NCBI RefSeq assembly: GCF_030348825.1
Contig: NZ_JAUCES010000005.1
Span: forward strand, 1,798,001-1,862,000
Source: Fictibacillus sp. b24
GTDB taxonomy: Bacteria; Bacillota; Bacilli; Bacillales; Fictibacillaceae
Direction of reading: 5' to 3'
Length of the DNA: 64,000 nt
Every line of letters starts with the position of its first letter. Position 1 is the stretch's first letter. Both the position numbers and the translations under genes were made by a program. Shown here piece by piece: positions 35,375 to 46,704 of this stretch. The notes under the pieces are model-generated. The model was given only the letters and a program-made list of their open reading frames with translations, was not told where the DNA came from and did not search any database.

Positions 35375-36781
35375 CTACTTCATAAACTTTTTAATCATCT
35401 TCAGACCATTCTTCGCATTCGGATAACGAAAACTAAAGTCGAATTTATTCGTTTGGTTTAAGACACTTTTGCTGTGAGAAAATGCAACAAAGCTGGATTC
35501 CCCATGATAACTGCCCATCCCGCTCTCACCTACTCCTCCAAATGGGAGATAAGGTGTTGCGATGTGCATCAACGTATCATTGATTGATCCGCCACCAAAT
35601 GAAATGTTGCCTACCACTTTTTCTTCTATTTCCTTATTTGTCGTAAACAAGTAAAGTGCCAGAGGTTTAGGGCGACTTACAATAAATTCAATTACTTCTT
35701 CCAGATCCTCGTATTCCAAAACAGGAAAGATTGGACCAAAGATTTCGTCGCTCATCACTGGAACAGAGGAATCTGTAGGAACCATAAGAGTAGGTTCGAT
35801 TTTTTCTTTTGTTTCGTCATAACGACCACCAAAAAGGATCTCGCCATCTGATAAATAGTTTTTCAGACGATTAAAATGACGATCATTCACAATCTTGCCG
35901 TATGATTCATTTTGCAATGGATGTTCTCCGTAAAAATCTGTAATGACTTCTTTAAATGTATCAATAAATTCTGTGCGTATGTTTTTATGAAGGTACAAAT
36001 AGTCTGGTGCAATGCACGTTTGGCCTGTATTCGTAAACTTGCCAAACGCTATTCGTTTAGCAGCAAGCTTAATATCTGCTGTTTCATCAACAATACAAGG
36101 ACTTTTTCCGCCAAGTTCTAGTGTAATCGGAATAAGCCGCTTGCTTGCCGCTTCCATTATCACTTTCCCTACCGGTACACTTCCTGTAAAAAAGATATAG
36201 TCTAACGGCTGATCCAGTAAATTTTTAGTCGTTTCAACTCCTCCTTCTACAACAGCAATGTAGTCAGGGTGAAAGAATTCTTTTATCAATGCATCGATTA
36301 AATTAGATGTACGTGGAGTTAGTTCTGATGGTTTTAGTATAGCTGTGTTTCCCGCTGCTATTGCACCAATTAACGGCGATAGCTGCAGCTGAAACGGATA
36401 GTTCCAAGGAGCGATGATAAGCGTAACGCCATAGGGCTCTGAGATGGTATAACCTTTAGATCCAAAATGAGTCTTTGCTGTTTTCACTTTCTTAGGTTCC
36501 ATCCACTTTTTAAGATGTTTTTGTGTATGGCGAATTTCTTCTAATAAAAAACCGATTTCTGTTGTATATGCTTCAGTTTCTGATTTGTTTAAATCTGATT
36601 TTAACGCATGCAGAATCTTTGCTTCGTTGTTACGAATCAGTTTTGAAAGATTGTTTAGGGCTTTTATTCGAAATTCATAAGATCGTGTTATACCGCTTCT
36701 GAAATAAGCCTTCTGAGCCTGTACCAGCTCATCAATGGTTTCTTTTGACTTTTCTTTTATAATGAATGTTGAATGATTCAA
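35375..36781 (-). CDS. Aldehyde dehydrogenase
   Basis: NAD(P)-dependent aldehyde dehydrogenase of 468 residues, of the short class with C-terminal hydrophobic/basic tail (YwdH/fatty aldehyde dehydrogenase-like). Motifs: [20 protein letters not shown], the glutamate segment [13 protein letters not shown], and [10 protein letters not shown] with catalytic Cys256. [20 protein letters not shown] and the end segment [14 protein letters not shown] are complete. Likely substrates are medium- or long-chain aldehydes. It has its own promoter and terminator, so it is monocistronic. Confidence 0.93.
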   Translation of the reverse strand: MNHSTFIIKEKSKETIDELVQAQKAYFRSGITRSYEFRIKALNNLSKLIRNNEAKILHALKSDLNKSETEAYTTEIGFLLEEIRHTQKHLKKWMEPKKVKTAKTHFGSKGYTISEPYGVTLIIAPWNYPFQLQLSPLIGAIAAGNTAILKPSELTPRTSNLIDALIKEFFHPDYIAVVEGGVETTKNLLDQPLDYIFFTGSVPVGKVIMEAASKRLIPITLELGGKSPCIVDETADIKLAAKRIAFGKFTNTGQTCIAPDYLYLHKNIRTEFIDTFKEVITDFYGEHPLQNESYGKIVNDRHFNRLKNYLSDGEILFGGRYDETKEKIEPTLMVPTDSSVPVMSDEIFGPIFPVLEYEDLEEVIEFIVSRPKPLALYLFTTNKEIEEKVVGNISFGGGSINDTLMHIATPYLPFGGVGESGMGSYHGESSFVAFSHSKSVLNQTNKFDFSFRYPNAKNGLKMIKKFMK

Positions 36782-36848
36782 TACAGATGCCTCCCTATCA
36801 ACATTATATAATTAAGTGTTTAAACTTATAAACATGTTTTGTGTGAAT

Positions 36849-36877
36849 ACTATAATATCTTTACTATTTTTAGTCAA
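36849..36877 (-). promoter_or_regulatory. Promoter of the aldehyde dehydrogenase gene
   Basis: TTGACT (36872-36877), 17-base spacer, TATAGT (36849-36854). Just downstream GTTTATAAGTTTAAAC (imperfect inverted repeat GTTTA/TAAAC) could be an operator. Confidence 0.6.
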
Positions 36878-36943
36878 TGGTTTTGATTACCCCAAGTTTA
36901 TTATAAATACACATATTGAAAATTATCCCAAAATATTCTTACA

Positions 36944-36981
36944 AAACGCAAAGACCCCTCCTTGATAACAAGAAGGGGTCT
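36944..36981 (-). terminator. Intrinsic terminator after the VOC/PhnB-like gene
   Basis: Stem AGACCCCTTCTTG / CAAGGAGGGGTCT with a T-rich tail on the minus strand. Confidence 0.8.
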
Positions 36982-36992
36982 GCAAGATATAT

Positions 36993-37418
36993 TTAATCTT
37001 CTTTAATCGTTGAAACTTGCCATTCAACACCGTATTTATCTGTAACTTGGCCGTATGAAGGGCTCCAGAACGTTTCTTGCAGAGGCATTGTTACTTTACC
37101 ACCTTCTGAAAGCTTTTCAAAAACATTCTGTGCTTCTTCAACTGTATCGATATGAATCGCAATGCTTACTTGATTTCCAAGATTGTAAGGCATCCCAGGA
37201 AACGTATCAGAAAGCATCATGATGGTATCCCCCGCTTTAAACTGAGCGTTCATCACACGATCCTTTGCTTCGCTAGGTAGTGGATGATTAGGATCTTCTG
37301 GCATTTCTCCAAAGGTTTGCAAAGAAATTAATTCAGCGTTCAATGCATTCACATAAAATTTTACTGCTTCTTGGCCATTTCCGTTAGTAACCAGGTAAGG
37401 ATTCACAGCTACAATCAT
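36993..37418 (-). CDS. VOC family protein, PhnB/YjdN type
   Basis: Protein of 141 residues of the PhnB-like branch of the VOC superfamily. It opens VNPYLVTNGNGQEAVKFYVN, has the central MNAQFKAGDTIMMLSDTFPG strand pair and ends WSPSYGQVTDKYGVEWQVST, all typical. Function is not known for this group. It stands alone between the aldehyde dehydrogenase and nucleotidase genes with its own terminator. Start ATG 37418 is preceded by GAGGTG. Confidence 0.87.
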   Translation of the reverse strand: MIVAVNPYLVTNGNGQEAVKFYVNALNAELISLQTFGEMPEDPNHPLPSEAKDRVMNAQFKAGDTIMMLSDTFPGMPYNLGNQVSIAIHIDTVEEAQNVFEKLSEGGKVTMPLQETFWSPSYGQVTDKYGVEWQVSTIKED

Positions 37419-37553
37419 GTATACACCTCATCGTCTCATTTTTTCGGTAACAAGAACACTTGTTCGTTCTAATCATATCACGATTAATAATGATGTGTCA
37501 CTAGATTTTATATTTCTGTTTTTATTGAGGATATACCTTCATTAGTAAGTAAG

Positions 37554-37585
37554 AAAAAAAGAGAACCATGAAAGGCTCTCTTTTT
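37554..37585 (-). terminator. Intrinsic terminator after the nucleotidase gene
   Basis: Stem GAGAGCC / GGTTCTC (one G-U pair) followed by a long T tract on the minus strand. Confidence 0.75.
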
Positions 37586-37590
37586 CGGAT

Positions 37591-39579
37591 TTAATTTAAA
37601 TCAATGCGGTAGAATCCAAATCCTTTTTCGTCTGTTCTGTTTAGGTATTTAATCTTGCTCTCTTCACTTGTATACTTTTGACCATTTGGTGAAGAAGTAA
37701 AGGTTACATTAACATCGCCGCTAATTGGTGCAAGCGACCAGTTGTTATCAGCAGTTGGTGTGATTTCTTTCATCTCTGTGATGTAATCCATTAAGATTTG
37801 ACGGTTCTCATCCGCTGAATCAACTACATATTCGCTGCCTTTGAGTCCTGGGAAGTTTCCGCCTCCGCCAGCTCTATAATTGTTTGTAACGACAACAAAG
37901 TCTTGGTTAGGGTCCACAGCTTGTCCGTTGTATGTGAGGTTCAAAATCCTGCTGCTGTTAGGGTTAATAACTGTACCTTTTATATCATATTTAGCAGGCT
38001 GTGTTACATCAATCTGATAGTTTACTCCATCGATTACGTCAAAGTTATATACTGGGAACGTATCATCTAATAACGGTTGCTCTTCTGTTTTATTAGGATC
38101 GATAGTTTTGAATTTACCAGCAGACATCTCTAGCCATTCTTTTACGACAGATCCTTTTACTTTCAGAGCTTTTAATGTGTTGTCGTATAAGTAAAGGTCG
38201 CCTGCGCTTCGGATTGTAAGTGGACCTTTTTCAATTTCAGTGTATTCGCCAACACCATTTCTTCCGGCTTTAAACGGTGCTCCTACTGAAAGGATCGGCA
38301 GGTCTTTATATTCCGGTTTATTTAAAGAGATATATTTTTCTACATACCATTTTTGTGCGTTCGTAACGACCTGTACAGATGGATCATCTTGAACAAGTGC
38401 AAAGAAGCTATAGATGTCATCTGTTGTTGTACCGATCGGTGTATTCACGTATTTAATGGTAGCATCATGAGTATCTTTAACAGCTTCAACTACTTTATCA
38501 TCAGGTTTAACATCTTTTGCGCTTCTTACAGAAGACTGAGATCCTACGACTTTCCAGCTTCCTTTTTCTTTTTGAAGAGTTAGGTCGATCAATCCAAGTG
38601 AACCTCCACCATAACCTGCTTGTACAGCTGGTACGCCGTTAATTGTTCCTTTGGCATTATCTACTCCTGGAAGTACGTTGCCGTAAGCATCTTTAAATAA
38701 AGCATCTAGTGATTTTTCATCTGCTGCTGGGAAAATTTTATGTGTGTGTGAGAACGTAATCGCGCTAATGCCCTTTACTTTGCTTAGAGAGTAGATCACA
38801 TCTTCTGTATTTGCTTCACTGCTGTTAAACCCAGAGTGAGCTTGTGCGATAATGATATCTGCTCCTTTTTTCTTCATTTCAGGAACAAACTTTTCGGCAC
38901 TTTCAATAATGTTCTTTGTGATGACTTTTCCGTCAAGATGAGATTTATCCCATTCGTTAATTTGCGGAGGTACAAATCCGATATAACCAATTTTAATAAG
39001 TTTTGGTCTGCCGTTTTCATCTTTAACCATTTTCTTTACAATTTTATAAGGAGAATATTTGTTAACATCATTGTTCGGGTTATTATCATGGTCATCTACA
39101 TAGACGTTTGCATTTACATATGGAAAATTAGCATCGTCATATGTTTCATCTAAGAAATCTAAACCATAGTTGAATTCATGGTTTCCTAGAGTCGCCATAT
39201 CATAGCCCATTAGATTCATAGCTGCAATAGCGGGGTGAACTTCCCCTTCTTTCAAAGGTTCAATTTTTGCTTTGTATGTACCAAGGGGCGTTCCTTGAAT
39301 CAGGTCACCATTATCAACGAGTACTGAGTTTTTGTTTTCTTTACGAGCTTGCTTTACAAGGGTAGCTGTTTTGGCCAATCCTACAGTTTCTGAAGATGCA
39401 TTCTTGTAATAATCAAAGTTAAGTAGATTTGTATGGATGTCTGTTGTTTCCATGATTCTCAGGTTTACTTTACCAACATTTTTAGCAGGCATTTTAGCGA
39501 TAGCATTTCCTGCTAAAGGTGAACTTAATAGACTTATTGCTAACGTAAGAGAAACTACTTTTTTATGATTGGTTTTCAT
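37591..39579 (-). CDS. Secreted 2',3'-cyclic-nucleotide phosphodiesterase / 5'(3')-nucleotidase
   Basis: Exported metallophosphoesterase of 662 residues. Signal peptide VVSLTLAISLLSSPLAGNAI is at the N-terminus. Metal motifs follow in order: METTDIHTNL (D-x-H), SVLVDNGDLIQGTP, LGNHEFNYG, QAHSGF and FSHTHKIFP. The C-terminal 5'-nucleotidase domain includes NNYRAGGGGNFPG. It resembles one half of the large B. subtilis YfkN. No LPXTG anchor or transmembrane tail is seen, so the protein is released or wall-bound by charge. The frame opens at 39627, but ATG 39579 behind AAAGGGG gives the signal peptide directly. Confidence 0.92.
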   Translation of the reverse strand: MKTNHKKVVSLTLAISLLSSPLAGNAIAKMPAKNVGKVNLRIMETTDIHTNLLNFDYYKNASSETVGLAKTATLVKQARKENKNSVLVDNGDLIQGTPLGTYKAKIEPLKEGEVHPAIAAMNLMGYDMATLGNHEFNYGLDFLDETYDDANFPYVNANVYVDDHDNNPNNDVNKYSPYKIVKKMVKDENGRPKLIKIGYIGFVPPQINEWDKSHLDGKVITKNIIESAEKFVPEMKKKGADIIIAQAHSGFNSSEANTEDVIYSLSKVKGISAITFSHTHKIFPAADEKSLDALFKDAYGNVLPGVDNAKGTINGVPAVQAGYGGGSLGLIDLTLQKEKGSWKVVGSQSSVRSAKDVKPDDKVVEAVKDTHDATIKYVNTPIGTTTDDIYSFFALVQDDPSVQVVTNAQKWYVEKYISLNKPEYKDLPILSVGAPFKAGRNGVGEYTEIEKGPLTIRSAGDLYLYDNTLKALKVKGSVVKEWLEMSAGKFKTIDPNKTEEQPLLDDTFPVYNFDVIDGVNYQIDVTQPAKYDIKGTVINPNSSRILNLTYNGQAVDPNQDFVVVTNNYRAGGGGNFPGLKGSEYVVDSADENRQILMDYITEMKEITPTADNNWSLAPISGDVNVTFTSSPNGQKYTSEESKIKYLNRTDEKGFGFYRIDLN

Positions 39580-39792
39580 TTCCTCAAACCCCTTTACAAT
39601 AATTGAAACTGACGATTCAGGTCCCAAAATATGATACCATGTGCTATTTGTTAAAGATAGAGAGCCTAGGGAAAAATTAGAAACATTACATAAAATTAAT
39701 AAATTTTAATGAGAAAGACCTATTTTCTATTAGGAGAAAATACATATGTTTTGCATAAAATATGGTATATTATTCCTGAAGGAGTTGATAAT

Positions 39793-40004
39793 ATGGCAAA
39801 ATCAAAAGCTAGGAAATTAAGAGAAAAAATGATTCGGGAGGGATTGCGTAATCCAATGAAAGATCGAAGTGCATTCGCCACAGAAGAAATGTACAAAAAA
39901 ATGACTACAAAAAAGACAAAGACAAAGAAAGAAACATTAAATCAGATTAAACATAAAAAGCGGCTATCATCAACTGGGTTCAGTGAGGATAACCGCTTTT
40001 ATGA

Positions 40005-40023
<19 letters not shown>
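39793..40023 (+). CDS. Small, very basic conserved-type protein (76 aa) whose 3' end is a terminator
   Basis: ATG 39793 follows AAGGAG by eight bases and gives 76 residues beginning MAKSKARKLREKMIREGLRN and rich in Lys (MTTKKTKTKKETLNQIKHKK). I do not recognise the family; the composition suggests nucleic-acid binding. The last ~20 codons, from about residue 56, are encoded by an intrinsic terminator hairpin (39956-40000), and the stop lies 19 bases inside the convergent pbuX gene. The C-terminal tail is therefore probably a secondary extension. The frame upstream of 39793 (to 39709) has no ribosome binding site. Confidence 0.7.
39956..40000. terminator. Terminator hairpin inside the 3' end of the small basic gene
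   Basis: Stem AAAAGCGGCTATC / GATAACCGCTTTT around a 19-base loop; T residues on both strands, so it can end the plus-strand gene and the convergent xpt-pbuX mRNA. Confidence 0.7.
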
Positions 40024-42114
<2,091 letters not shown>

Positions 42115-42170
42115 ATGAAGTTAATTCAGATTATACGGGAAATAATTATAAAAGAAAACCCTTAATGTGC

Positions 42171-42899
42171 TTATTTCTCGTTTGAACTTTGCTTAATGGT
42201 TTCGTAAACTCTTTTTCCAATCAAAGCATAACCTTTTTCATTCGGGTGGAGCTTATCAGAGAAATACTCTTGTTTCTTTTTATTGATAAATAAATCATCT
42301 GTACGGATAAATGCTGTGTTTTTGTGTTTTTTTGTTACTTCTATGGTTGATCTGTTCCAGTTTAAAACCGCTTCGTTCACATCGGACATATCACTCCATT
42401 TCACCTTTGGATTATAAATGCCAAGAATATAGATTGTTTTCGGATTGTCTTTCTTTTGGATTTTTTGAATGATTTGATTTAGATTTTCTTTATAAATTTC
42501 CTCATTTGCAGCAAGCTCTTCTTTGTTGAACTTTGTTAAATGATTCGTACTTTTTAAAAAGTCGTTGGTTCCTATGTTAATGAGAATAAAATCAGATTTT
42601 TTAGCTGTATCTACAATTTCCGGATTGCTTAATCGCTTAAGTAAATCTGTACTTGTATCGTTTGGTACACCAAAATCGTGAACAACAAGTTGTTTATCTA
42701 AGTCATCTTCGTAACGTTTCTCTACATCTCCAATATAACCGTTGTCACTAGTGTTTCCTAGACCGTACGCTAATGAATCTCCAAGAGCAGTGACTTCCAT
42801 TTCTTCAGAGTTAAAGGAATACACCACTAAACTAATACTAAATAAAACCAATAAACTTGCTACAATAACCAAAGTACTTTTTCTTTTAATTCCAACCAC
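42171..42899 (-). CDS. Membrane-anchored SGNH/GDSL-type esterase
   Basis: Hydrolase of 242 residues with one N-terminal helix (STLVIVASLLVLFSISLVVY) acting as membrane anchor or uncleaved signal. The SGNH blocks follow: VTALGDSLAYGLGN (catalytic Ser), NIGTNDFLKS (Gly and Asn) and DKLHPNEKGYALIG (Asp and His). It resembles B. subtilis YpmR-type lysophospholipase-like proteins. Substrate unknown; a cell-envelope ester is likely. The start is probably GTG 42899, with only a weak ribosome binding site (AAAGCGG). Confidence 0.87.
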   Translation of the reverse strand: MVGIKRKSTLVIVASLLVLFSISLVVYSFNSEEMEVTALGDSLAYGLGNTSDNGYIGDVEKRYEDDLDKQLVVHDFGVPNDTSTDLLKRLSNPEIVDTAKKSDFILINIGTNDFLKSTNHLTKFNKEELAANEEIYKENLNQIIQKIQKKDNPKTIYILGIYNPKVKWSDMSDVNEAVLNWNRSTIEVTKKHKNTAFIRTDDLFINKKKQEYFSDKLHPNEKGYALIGKRVYETIKQSSNEK

Positions 42900-43042
42900 C
42901 GCTTTCTAGTTGATTATTCTAAGTATGTATCAGATGGTAATGCTTTAAGCTTCCTCTTGCATTATTTTGTAATCATACCTGTTTTTGAGGTTTTTTAAAC
43001 AAAAAAAGATAAACCGAACAAAGAGACGAACTTACTAAAACA

Positions 43043-43078
43043 AAAATAAAAACAGCAGAATACAAATCTTCTGCTGTT
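43043..43078 (-). terminator. Intrinsic terminator after the sortase gene
   Basis: Perfect ten-base stem AACAGCAGAA / TTCTGCTGTT with TTTTTATTTTTG on the minus strand. Confidence 0.88.
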
Positions 43079-43089
43079 TCTTCAATAGG

Positions 43090-43704
43090 TTATTTTTGTG
43101 AAATCAAATCTGCCACAAGGATATATCGTTCAGGCGACGCTCCAATAAAATCAAAGGGGTAGCAAGTTGAGACCGTTAATGTTGCTCTTGGTTTTGGGAC
43201 AATTACTGTTCGGTCATCTTTATCGACGATTCGAACATTTTTTACTTTATACGTAAATGTTCCAGCTGATGTCTCAACGATCAAGAGATCACCTCTCCCA
43301 ACATCTCCAAGTTTGCGAAAAACGGTATCACGATGTCCTGATAATACAGAATTATCATTCTCGCCTGGCAAGACACTTTTAGCGAAGTGGCCGACACCTT
43401 TTTCTAATTCTTCTTCATCTGTTCCATGAAAGATTGGAAGTGAAGCATCCAGCTTTGGGATAATAAGATTACCGATGTTGTCGCCTTTTGCAGGTCTCTC
43501 GGGATATAGACTCTCCTTTTTAGGGACAACTTGTTTTTGTTCAACAGGCTGATTATCCTCTTTAGCTTCAATCTGTCCGGTTTTGAATATCAGATACCCT
43601 TTCATAAATGTAAAGGCATTTGTACTGCTGAACCAAATCCCAAACATAATAAAAGCAACGGATATTGTCAGAAGTACAATCCGAGATTTACTTCTCTTTT
43701 TCAT
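43090..43704 (-). CDS. Class D sortase
   Basis: Membrane-bound transpeptidase of 204 residues with an N-terminal anchor helix (IVLLTISVAFIMFGIWF). The sortase triad can be placed: His124 in LSGHRDTVF, Cys181 in TLTVSTCYPF and Arg193 in SPERYIL. Sequence around the cysteine and overall length point to class D. The ATG directly follows the stop of the LPKTA surface-protein gene, and its ribosome binding site AAAGGA is inside that gene, so the pair is co-translated. The adjacent protein is the obvious substrate. Confidence 0.93.
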   Translation of the reverse strand: MKKRSKSRIVLLTISVAFIMFGIWFSSTNAFTFMKGYLIFKTGQIEAKEDNQPVEQKQVVPKKESLYPERPAKGDNIGNLIIPKLDASLPIFHGTDEEELEKGVGHFAKSVLPGENDNSVLSGHRDTVFRKLGDVGRGDLLIVETSAGTFTYKVKNVRIVDKDDRTVIVPKPRATLTVSTCYPFDFIGASPERYILVADLISQK

Positions 43705-45039
43705 TTAAAATCCTTTTACTCTCATTCGTCTAAATAGTAAAATCCCAGCAGCCGCAATTCCTAGTCCAAGCACTACGTTCCCTAAGTGGTTGGTAGCTGT
43801 TTTAGGAAGTTCTCCGCCTTTTACTGTTTTTACAGGTGGTTTGGCTTTGGTTGGAGGTGCCGAAACAACTTCTTCAACTTTTTGAATATCTTTACCTGTC
43901 TCTTGAATAATTTCAGAACCAAACATATCAGCAGTGATACGGATATCTGCTAATAATTCACCATTCAAGTTGAGGATTTCCATAATTAAGTCATTTCCAT
44001 TTGTTGAATCCATCGTCATCAACGTGTCCATTGAAATGGGTTGCTTTTGTCCATCAACAACAAGATAATATTTTGTTTCAATTTGTAAGAGCTGCTTCAT
44101 TTCAGAGAAGATCGAAAGCAGTTCAGCAACTTGTTCAGCAGAAAGTTCATCTGCTGTTTCAAAATCTTCAAAAGCCATCATGCGGTCAGCTAGCAGCATC
44201 ATTTGATCAAGAAAAGCTGGATCTTCCCAATTTAGTGTTTCTAAATGAGCAAAAAGCTTTTCCATCTCTTCATCTGTTAAATCAATCTGTGTAAAGAGAT
44301 CTGCTATTTCTTCATCCATGTAGTCATCGCCGTTTATATAAAAATCAACCGTCCACTCAAGATCTTCAATATATTCATAGTTTTCAAGTGAATCATCGTT
44401 TTCTTTTAATAATGCTTTAAGTTCTTCAATGGATTTTAGGTTGTAATCGTTTAATAATTGTTGAAGATTCTCATCATTGATTGGAGTACCTTCCCAATCA
44501 TCGCCGTTAATATAATAGTCTACAGATGACTCTAAATCTTCAATGTATTCATAGTTATCACGTGAATCATCATTTTCTGCTAATAATGCATCCAGTTCAT
44601 CGATAGACTTGAGGTTGTAGTCGTTTAATAGCTGCTGAAGATTTTCATCGTTTATAGGTGTGCCGATAATAAAATCAATTTCTTCAAACAAGTCTTCTTC
44701 AAAGATAACATACGTTCCTTCTAGAACATCTTGTCCTTCTTCAAGAGCACCGTATTCAGTCAAAAGTTCGTTAAGTTTTTCACGACTTAAGTCAAACTCC
44801 TTCAACACAGCTTGTACACCTTCTTCTGATAAAGGTGTCCCTAATTCATCGACAAAATCAAAATCTCTTAAAGTCCAATCTTTACTTTTTAAGTAAGTTT
44901 CGTAATCTTTAGACGTCCAACCAATCTCTTGTAAGAAGGCTTTAAATTCTTTGTCATTTGCTTCAATTGCAAACGCTGATACTGGTAATAAGCCTAGGCT
45001 AAGTGTGATAGCCAATAGAAGTGTTAATACGTTTTTCAT
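43705..45039 (-). CDS. Processed acidic surface protein with LPKTA sorting signal
   Basis: Secreted wall protein of 444 residues. Signal peptide VLTLLLAITLSLGLLPVSAF (cut near AFA-IEA, residue 25), a strongly acidic body, and the sorting signal LPKTA (411-415) with a hydrophobic stretch and RRMR tail. Three tandem units of 58-59 residues begin at GTPLSEEG (67), GTPINDEN (126) and GTPINDEN (184); the last two are nearly identical. This matches the family I know as processed acidic surface protein, which occurs next to a dedicated class D sortase, as here. Function unknown. Confidence 0.9.
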   Translation of the reverse strand: MKNVLTLLLAITLSLGLLPVSAFAIEANDKEFKAFLQEIGWTSKDYETYLKSKDWTLRDFDFVDELGTPLSEEGVQAVLKEFDLSREKLNELLTEYGALEEGQDVLEGTYVIFEEDLFEEIDFIIGTPINDENLQQLLNDYNLKSIDELDALLAENDDSRDNYEYIEDLESSVDYYINGDDWEGTPINDENLQQLLNDYNLKSIEELKALLKENDDSLENYEYIEDLEWTVDFYINGDDYMDEEIADLFTQIDLTDEEMEKLFAHLETLNWEDPAFLDQMMLLADRMMAFEDFETADELSAEQVAELLSIFSEMKQLLQIETKYYLVVDGQKQPISMDTLMTMDSTNGNDLIMEILNLNGELLADIRITADMFGSEIIQETGKDIQKVEEVVSAPPTKAKPPVKTVKGGELPKTATNHLGNVVLGLGIAAAGILLFRRMRVKGF

Positions 45040-45296
45040 CCCTGACCCCCAAAAAGTGTTTTAATATAATATCTAGAAAATTATACTTCCATTATCTTCT
45101 TTTGGATACAGGTTTTTTCTACCATTATTTTATTGTGTTTGAATAATGTTCCATCGCTGTTTTCATCTCGAAAATGGAGGTTGTATATGGCAATCTATCA
45201 ATAATGTTCAATATTTCTTCATTGTAAAAACAAACAAGATTGTATACGATACTAGTAACTTCTTTTTATTTAGTAAAAAAATCTATGAGGTGAACA

Positions 45297-46016
45297 ATGG
45301 GTAAACAAAAAAAGAAAAATGGTCACGTGAATTCAAGCAAGAAAAAAACAAGTTCGTCCCCTGTTTGGCTTTTTTGGACGATTGGAATTGTAACGCTAGG
45401 ATTAATCATCTTTTTGTTTAGTGGTGCACTCGATGATAAAGACACTTCTAATACTAGCATCTCGTATGAAAATCAGCCTTACTTAGGCAGTGATGATGCG
45501 ACGGTTAATATTGTAGAGTTTGGAGATTACAAGTGTCCCGTCTGTAAAAGTTTTAACGAGTCGTTTTTTCCGCTGATTGACCAAGAACTTATTCAAACAG
45601 GCAAAGCAAAATTCTACTTTTTGAATTATCCTTTTATTCATGTTGATTCAAAAAGATCTGCTCTATTTGGTGAGACAGTATACAAAGAGTTAGGAAACGA
45701 TACGTTTTGGAAGTTTCATAAGCTGCTCTATGAAAAGCAGCCAGAAGATCAAAGCCTTGAGCGTAAGGACATTTTCACAGAAAAATTCTTAGTTAAGACG
45801 CTAGGTGAAGTAACAACGCAAGCTAACGTTAAGAAAGTCAGCGGGAAAATAGAGGACAGCGAAAGTAAAAAAGCTGTTGAAACGGATGAAGCTCTAGTTG
45901 GTGATTTAGGTGTAACGGGTACACCTACATTGTTTGTTAATGGTAAAAAATTCGAGGGATCTTCTATTGAAGATCTAAAGAAAATGGTCGATGATGCTGC
46001 CAAGGAGAGTAAATAA
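45297..46016 (+). CDS. bdbD: Thiol-disulfide oxidoreductase BdbD (DsbA family)
   Basis: Membrane-anchored oxidoreductase of 239 residues: basic N-terminus, one transmembrane helix (VWLFWTIGIVTLGLIIFLFS), then an extracytoplasmic thioredoxin-fold domain with active site CPVC in EFGDYKCPVCKSF and the cis-proline loop GVTGTPTLFVNG. It introduces disulfides into secreted proteins. GAGGTG precedes ATG 45297. The partner quinone reductase gene bdbC begins two bases after its stop. Confidence 0.92.
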   Translation: MGKQKKKNGHVNSSKKKTSSSPVWLFWTIGIVTLGLIIFLFSGALDDKDTSNTSISYENQPYLGSDDATVNIVEFGDYKCPVCKSFNESFFPLIDQELIQTGKAKFYFLNYPFIHVDSKRSALFGETVYKELGNDTFWKFHKLLYEKQPEDQSLERKDIFTEKFLVKTLGEVTTQANVKKVSGKIEDSESKKAVETDEALVGDLGVTGTPTLFVNGKKFEGSSIEDLKKMVDDAAKESK

Positions 46017-46018
46017 AG

Positions 46019-46426
46019 TTGGTAAATAAACCTTTATTGATTGCCTGGTTAGCAGCTATCGTATCAACAGTAGGAAGTCTATTTTTTAGTGAAGTAATGA
46101 AATTTGTTCCTTGTACATTCTGCTGGTACCAGCGAATTCTCATGTATCCGTTAGTCATCTTACTTGGAGCAGCCTTTTACTATCAAGATCAAAAGATAAC
46201 GCGCTACGTCCTTCCACTTTCTATACTGGGAATTTTGGTTTCGGGTTATCATTATGCTTTACAAAAGATACCAGCTTTAAAGGCGTTTGAGATGTGTACA
46301 TCTGGCGTACCTTGTTCTGGGCAATATATAAACTGGCTGGGTTTTATTACGATTCCACTTTTGGCGTTTGTTGGATTTACAACAATTACAATATGTATGT
46401 TATGGATAAAAAAGCAATCGAATTAA
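46019..46426 (+). CDS. bdbC: Disulfide bond formation protein BdbC (DsbB family)
   Basis: Four-helix membrane protein of 135 residues that reoxidises BdbD using quinone. The first cysteine pair is CTFC in FVPCTFCWYQRI, the second lies in EMCTSGVPCSGQYINW. Start is TTG 46019 behind AAGGAG (46002-46007). It forms a two-gene operon with bdbD, and an intrinsic terminator overlaps its last codons. Confidence 0.93.
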   Translation: MVNKPLLIAWLAAIVSTVGSLFFSEVMKFVPCTFCWYQRILMYPLVILLGAAFYYQDQKITRYVLPLSILGILVSGYHYALQKIPALKAFEMCTSGVPCSGQYINWLGFITIPLLAFVGFTTITICMLWIKKQSN

Positions 46427-46441
46427 TCGGTTGCTTTTTTT
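46411..46441 (+). terminator. Terminator overlapping the bdbC 3' end
   Basis: Stem AAGCAATCGA / TCGGTTGCTT with loop ATTA, then TTTTTT; the left arm encodes the last residues of BdbC. Confidence 0.75.
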
Positions 46442-46518
46442 TCTTTGAATTAAGATGTATGAAAGATTTTTGTGAAGGGTGCTATTAGTCAAATGGAGAA
46501 ATTTGTCGAGATTTGAAG

Positions 46519-46629
46519 AATCGCCTATATGTCTTTTATAATCGCTTAATTTTTGTTGTTAATCGCTTTATTCCATATTAAAATCGCCTAATTATGAAGT
46601 TTAATGACCTTATTTAACTATTTATCGCC
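46519..46629. repeat. Degenerate tandem repeat array with 21-bp period
   Basis: The hexamer AATCGC recurs at 46519, 46540, 46561 and 46582, exactly 21 bp apart. A decayed copy (AATGAC) lies at 46603 and ATCGCC at 46624. Consensus of the unit start is AATCGCYTWATT; the other half is variable and AT-rich. It lies between convergent bdbC and yeeN, outside any gene. Function unknown. Confidence 0.7.
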
Positions 46630-46648
46630 AAAAAAATGCTTTGCAATT

Positions 46649-46679
46649 AAAAAAAGCAGACCCCATAAAGGATCTGCTT
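46649..46679 (-). terminator. Intrinsic terminator after yeeN
   Basis: Stem AAGCAGATCC / GGGTCTGCTT (one G-U pair) followed by TTTTT on the minus strand. Confidence 0.85.
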
Positions 46680-46704
46680 ATTCTACCTATTCTATCCTAT
46701 TTAA

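Noticed and set aside
36993-37418. Assignment as a true 3-demethylubiquinone methyltransferase or phosphonate gene because of the PhnB label
   Set aside because: PhnB-like VOC proteins are often mislabelled; no phosphonate or quinone genes are nearby, so only the fold is reported.
45173-45204. Mini-frame of five codons behind GGAGG at about 45177 (MAIYQ)
   Set aside because: A good ribosome binding site but only five codons and no hairpin or gene behind it within 90 bases; probably chance, though a leader role cannot be fully excluded.
46411-46700. CRISPR array at the 21-bp repeats
   Set aside because: Only a 6-8 base core is conserved per unit and the period is 21 bp in total, far too short for repeat plus spacer; no cas genes.
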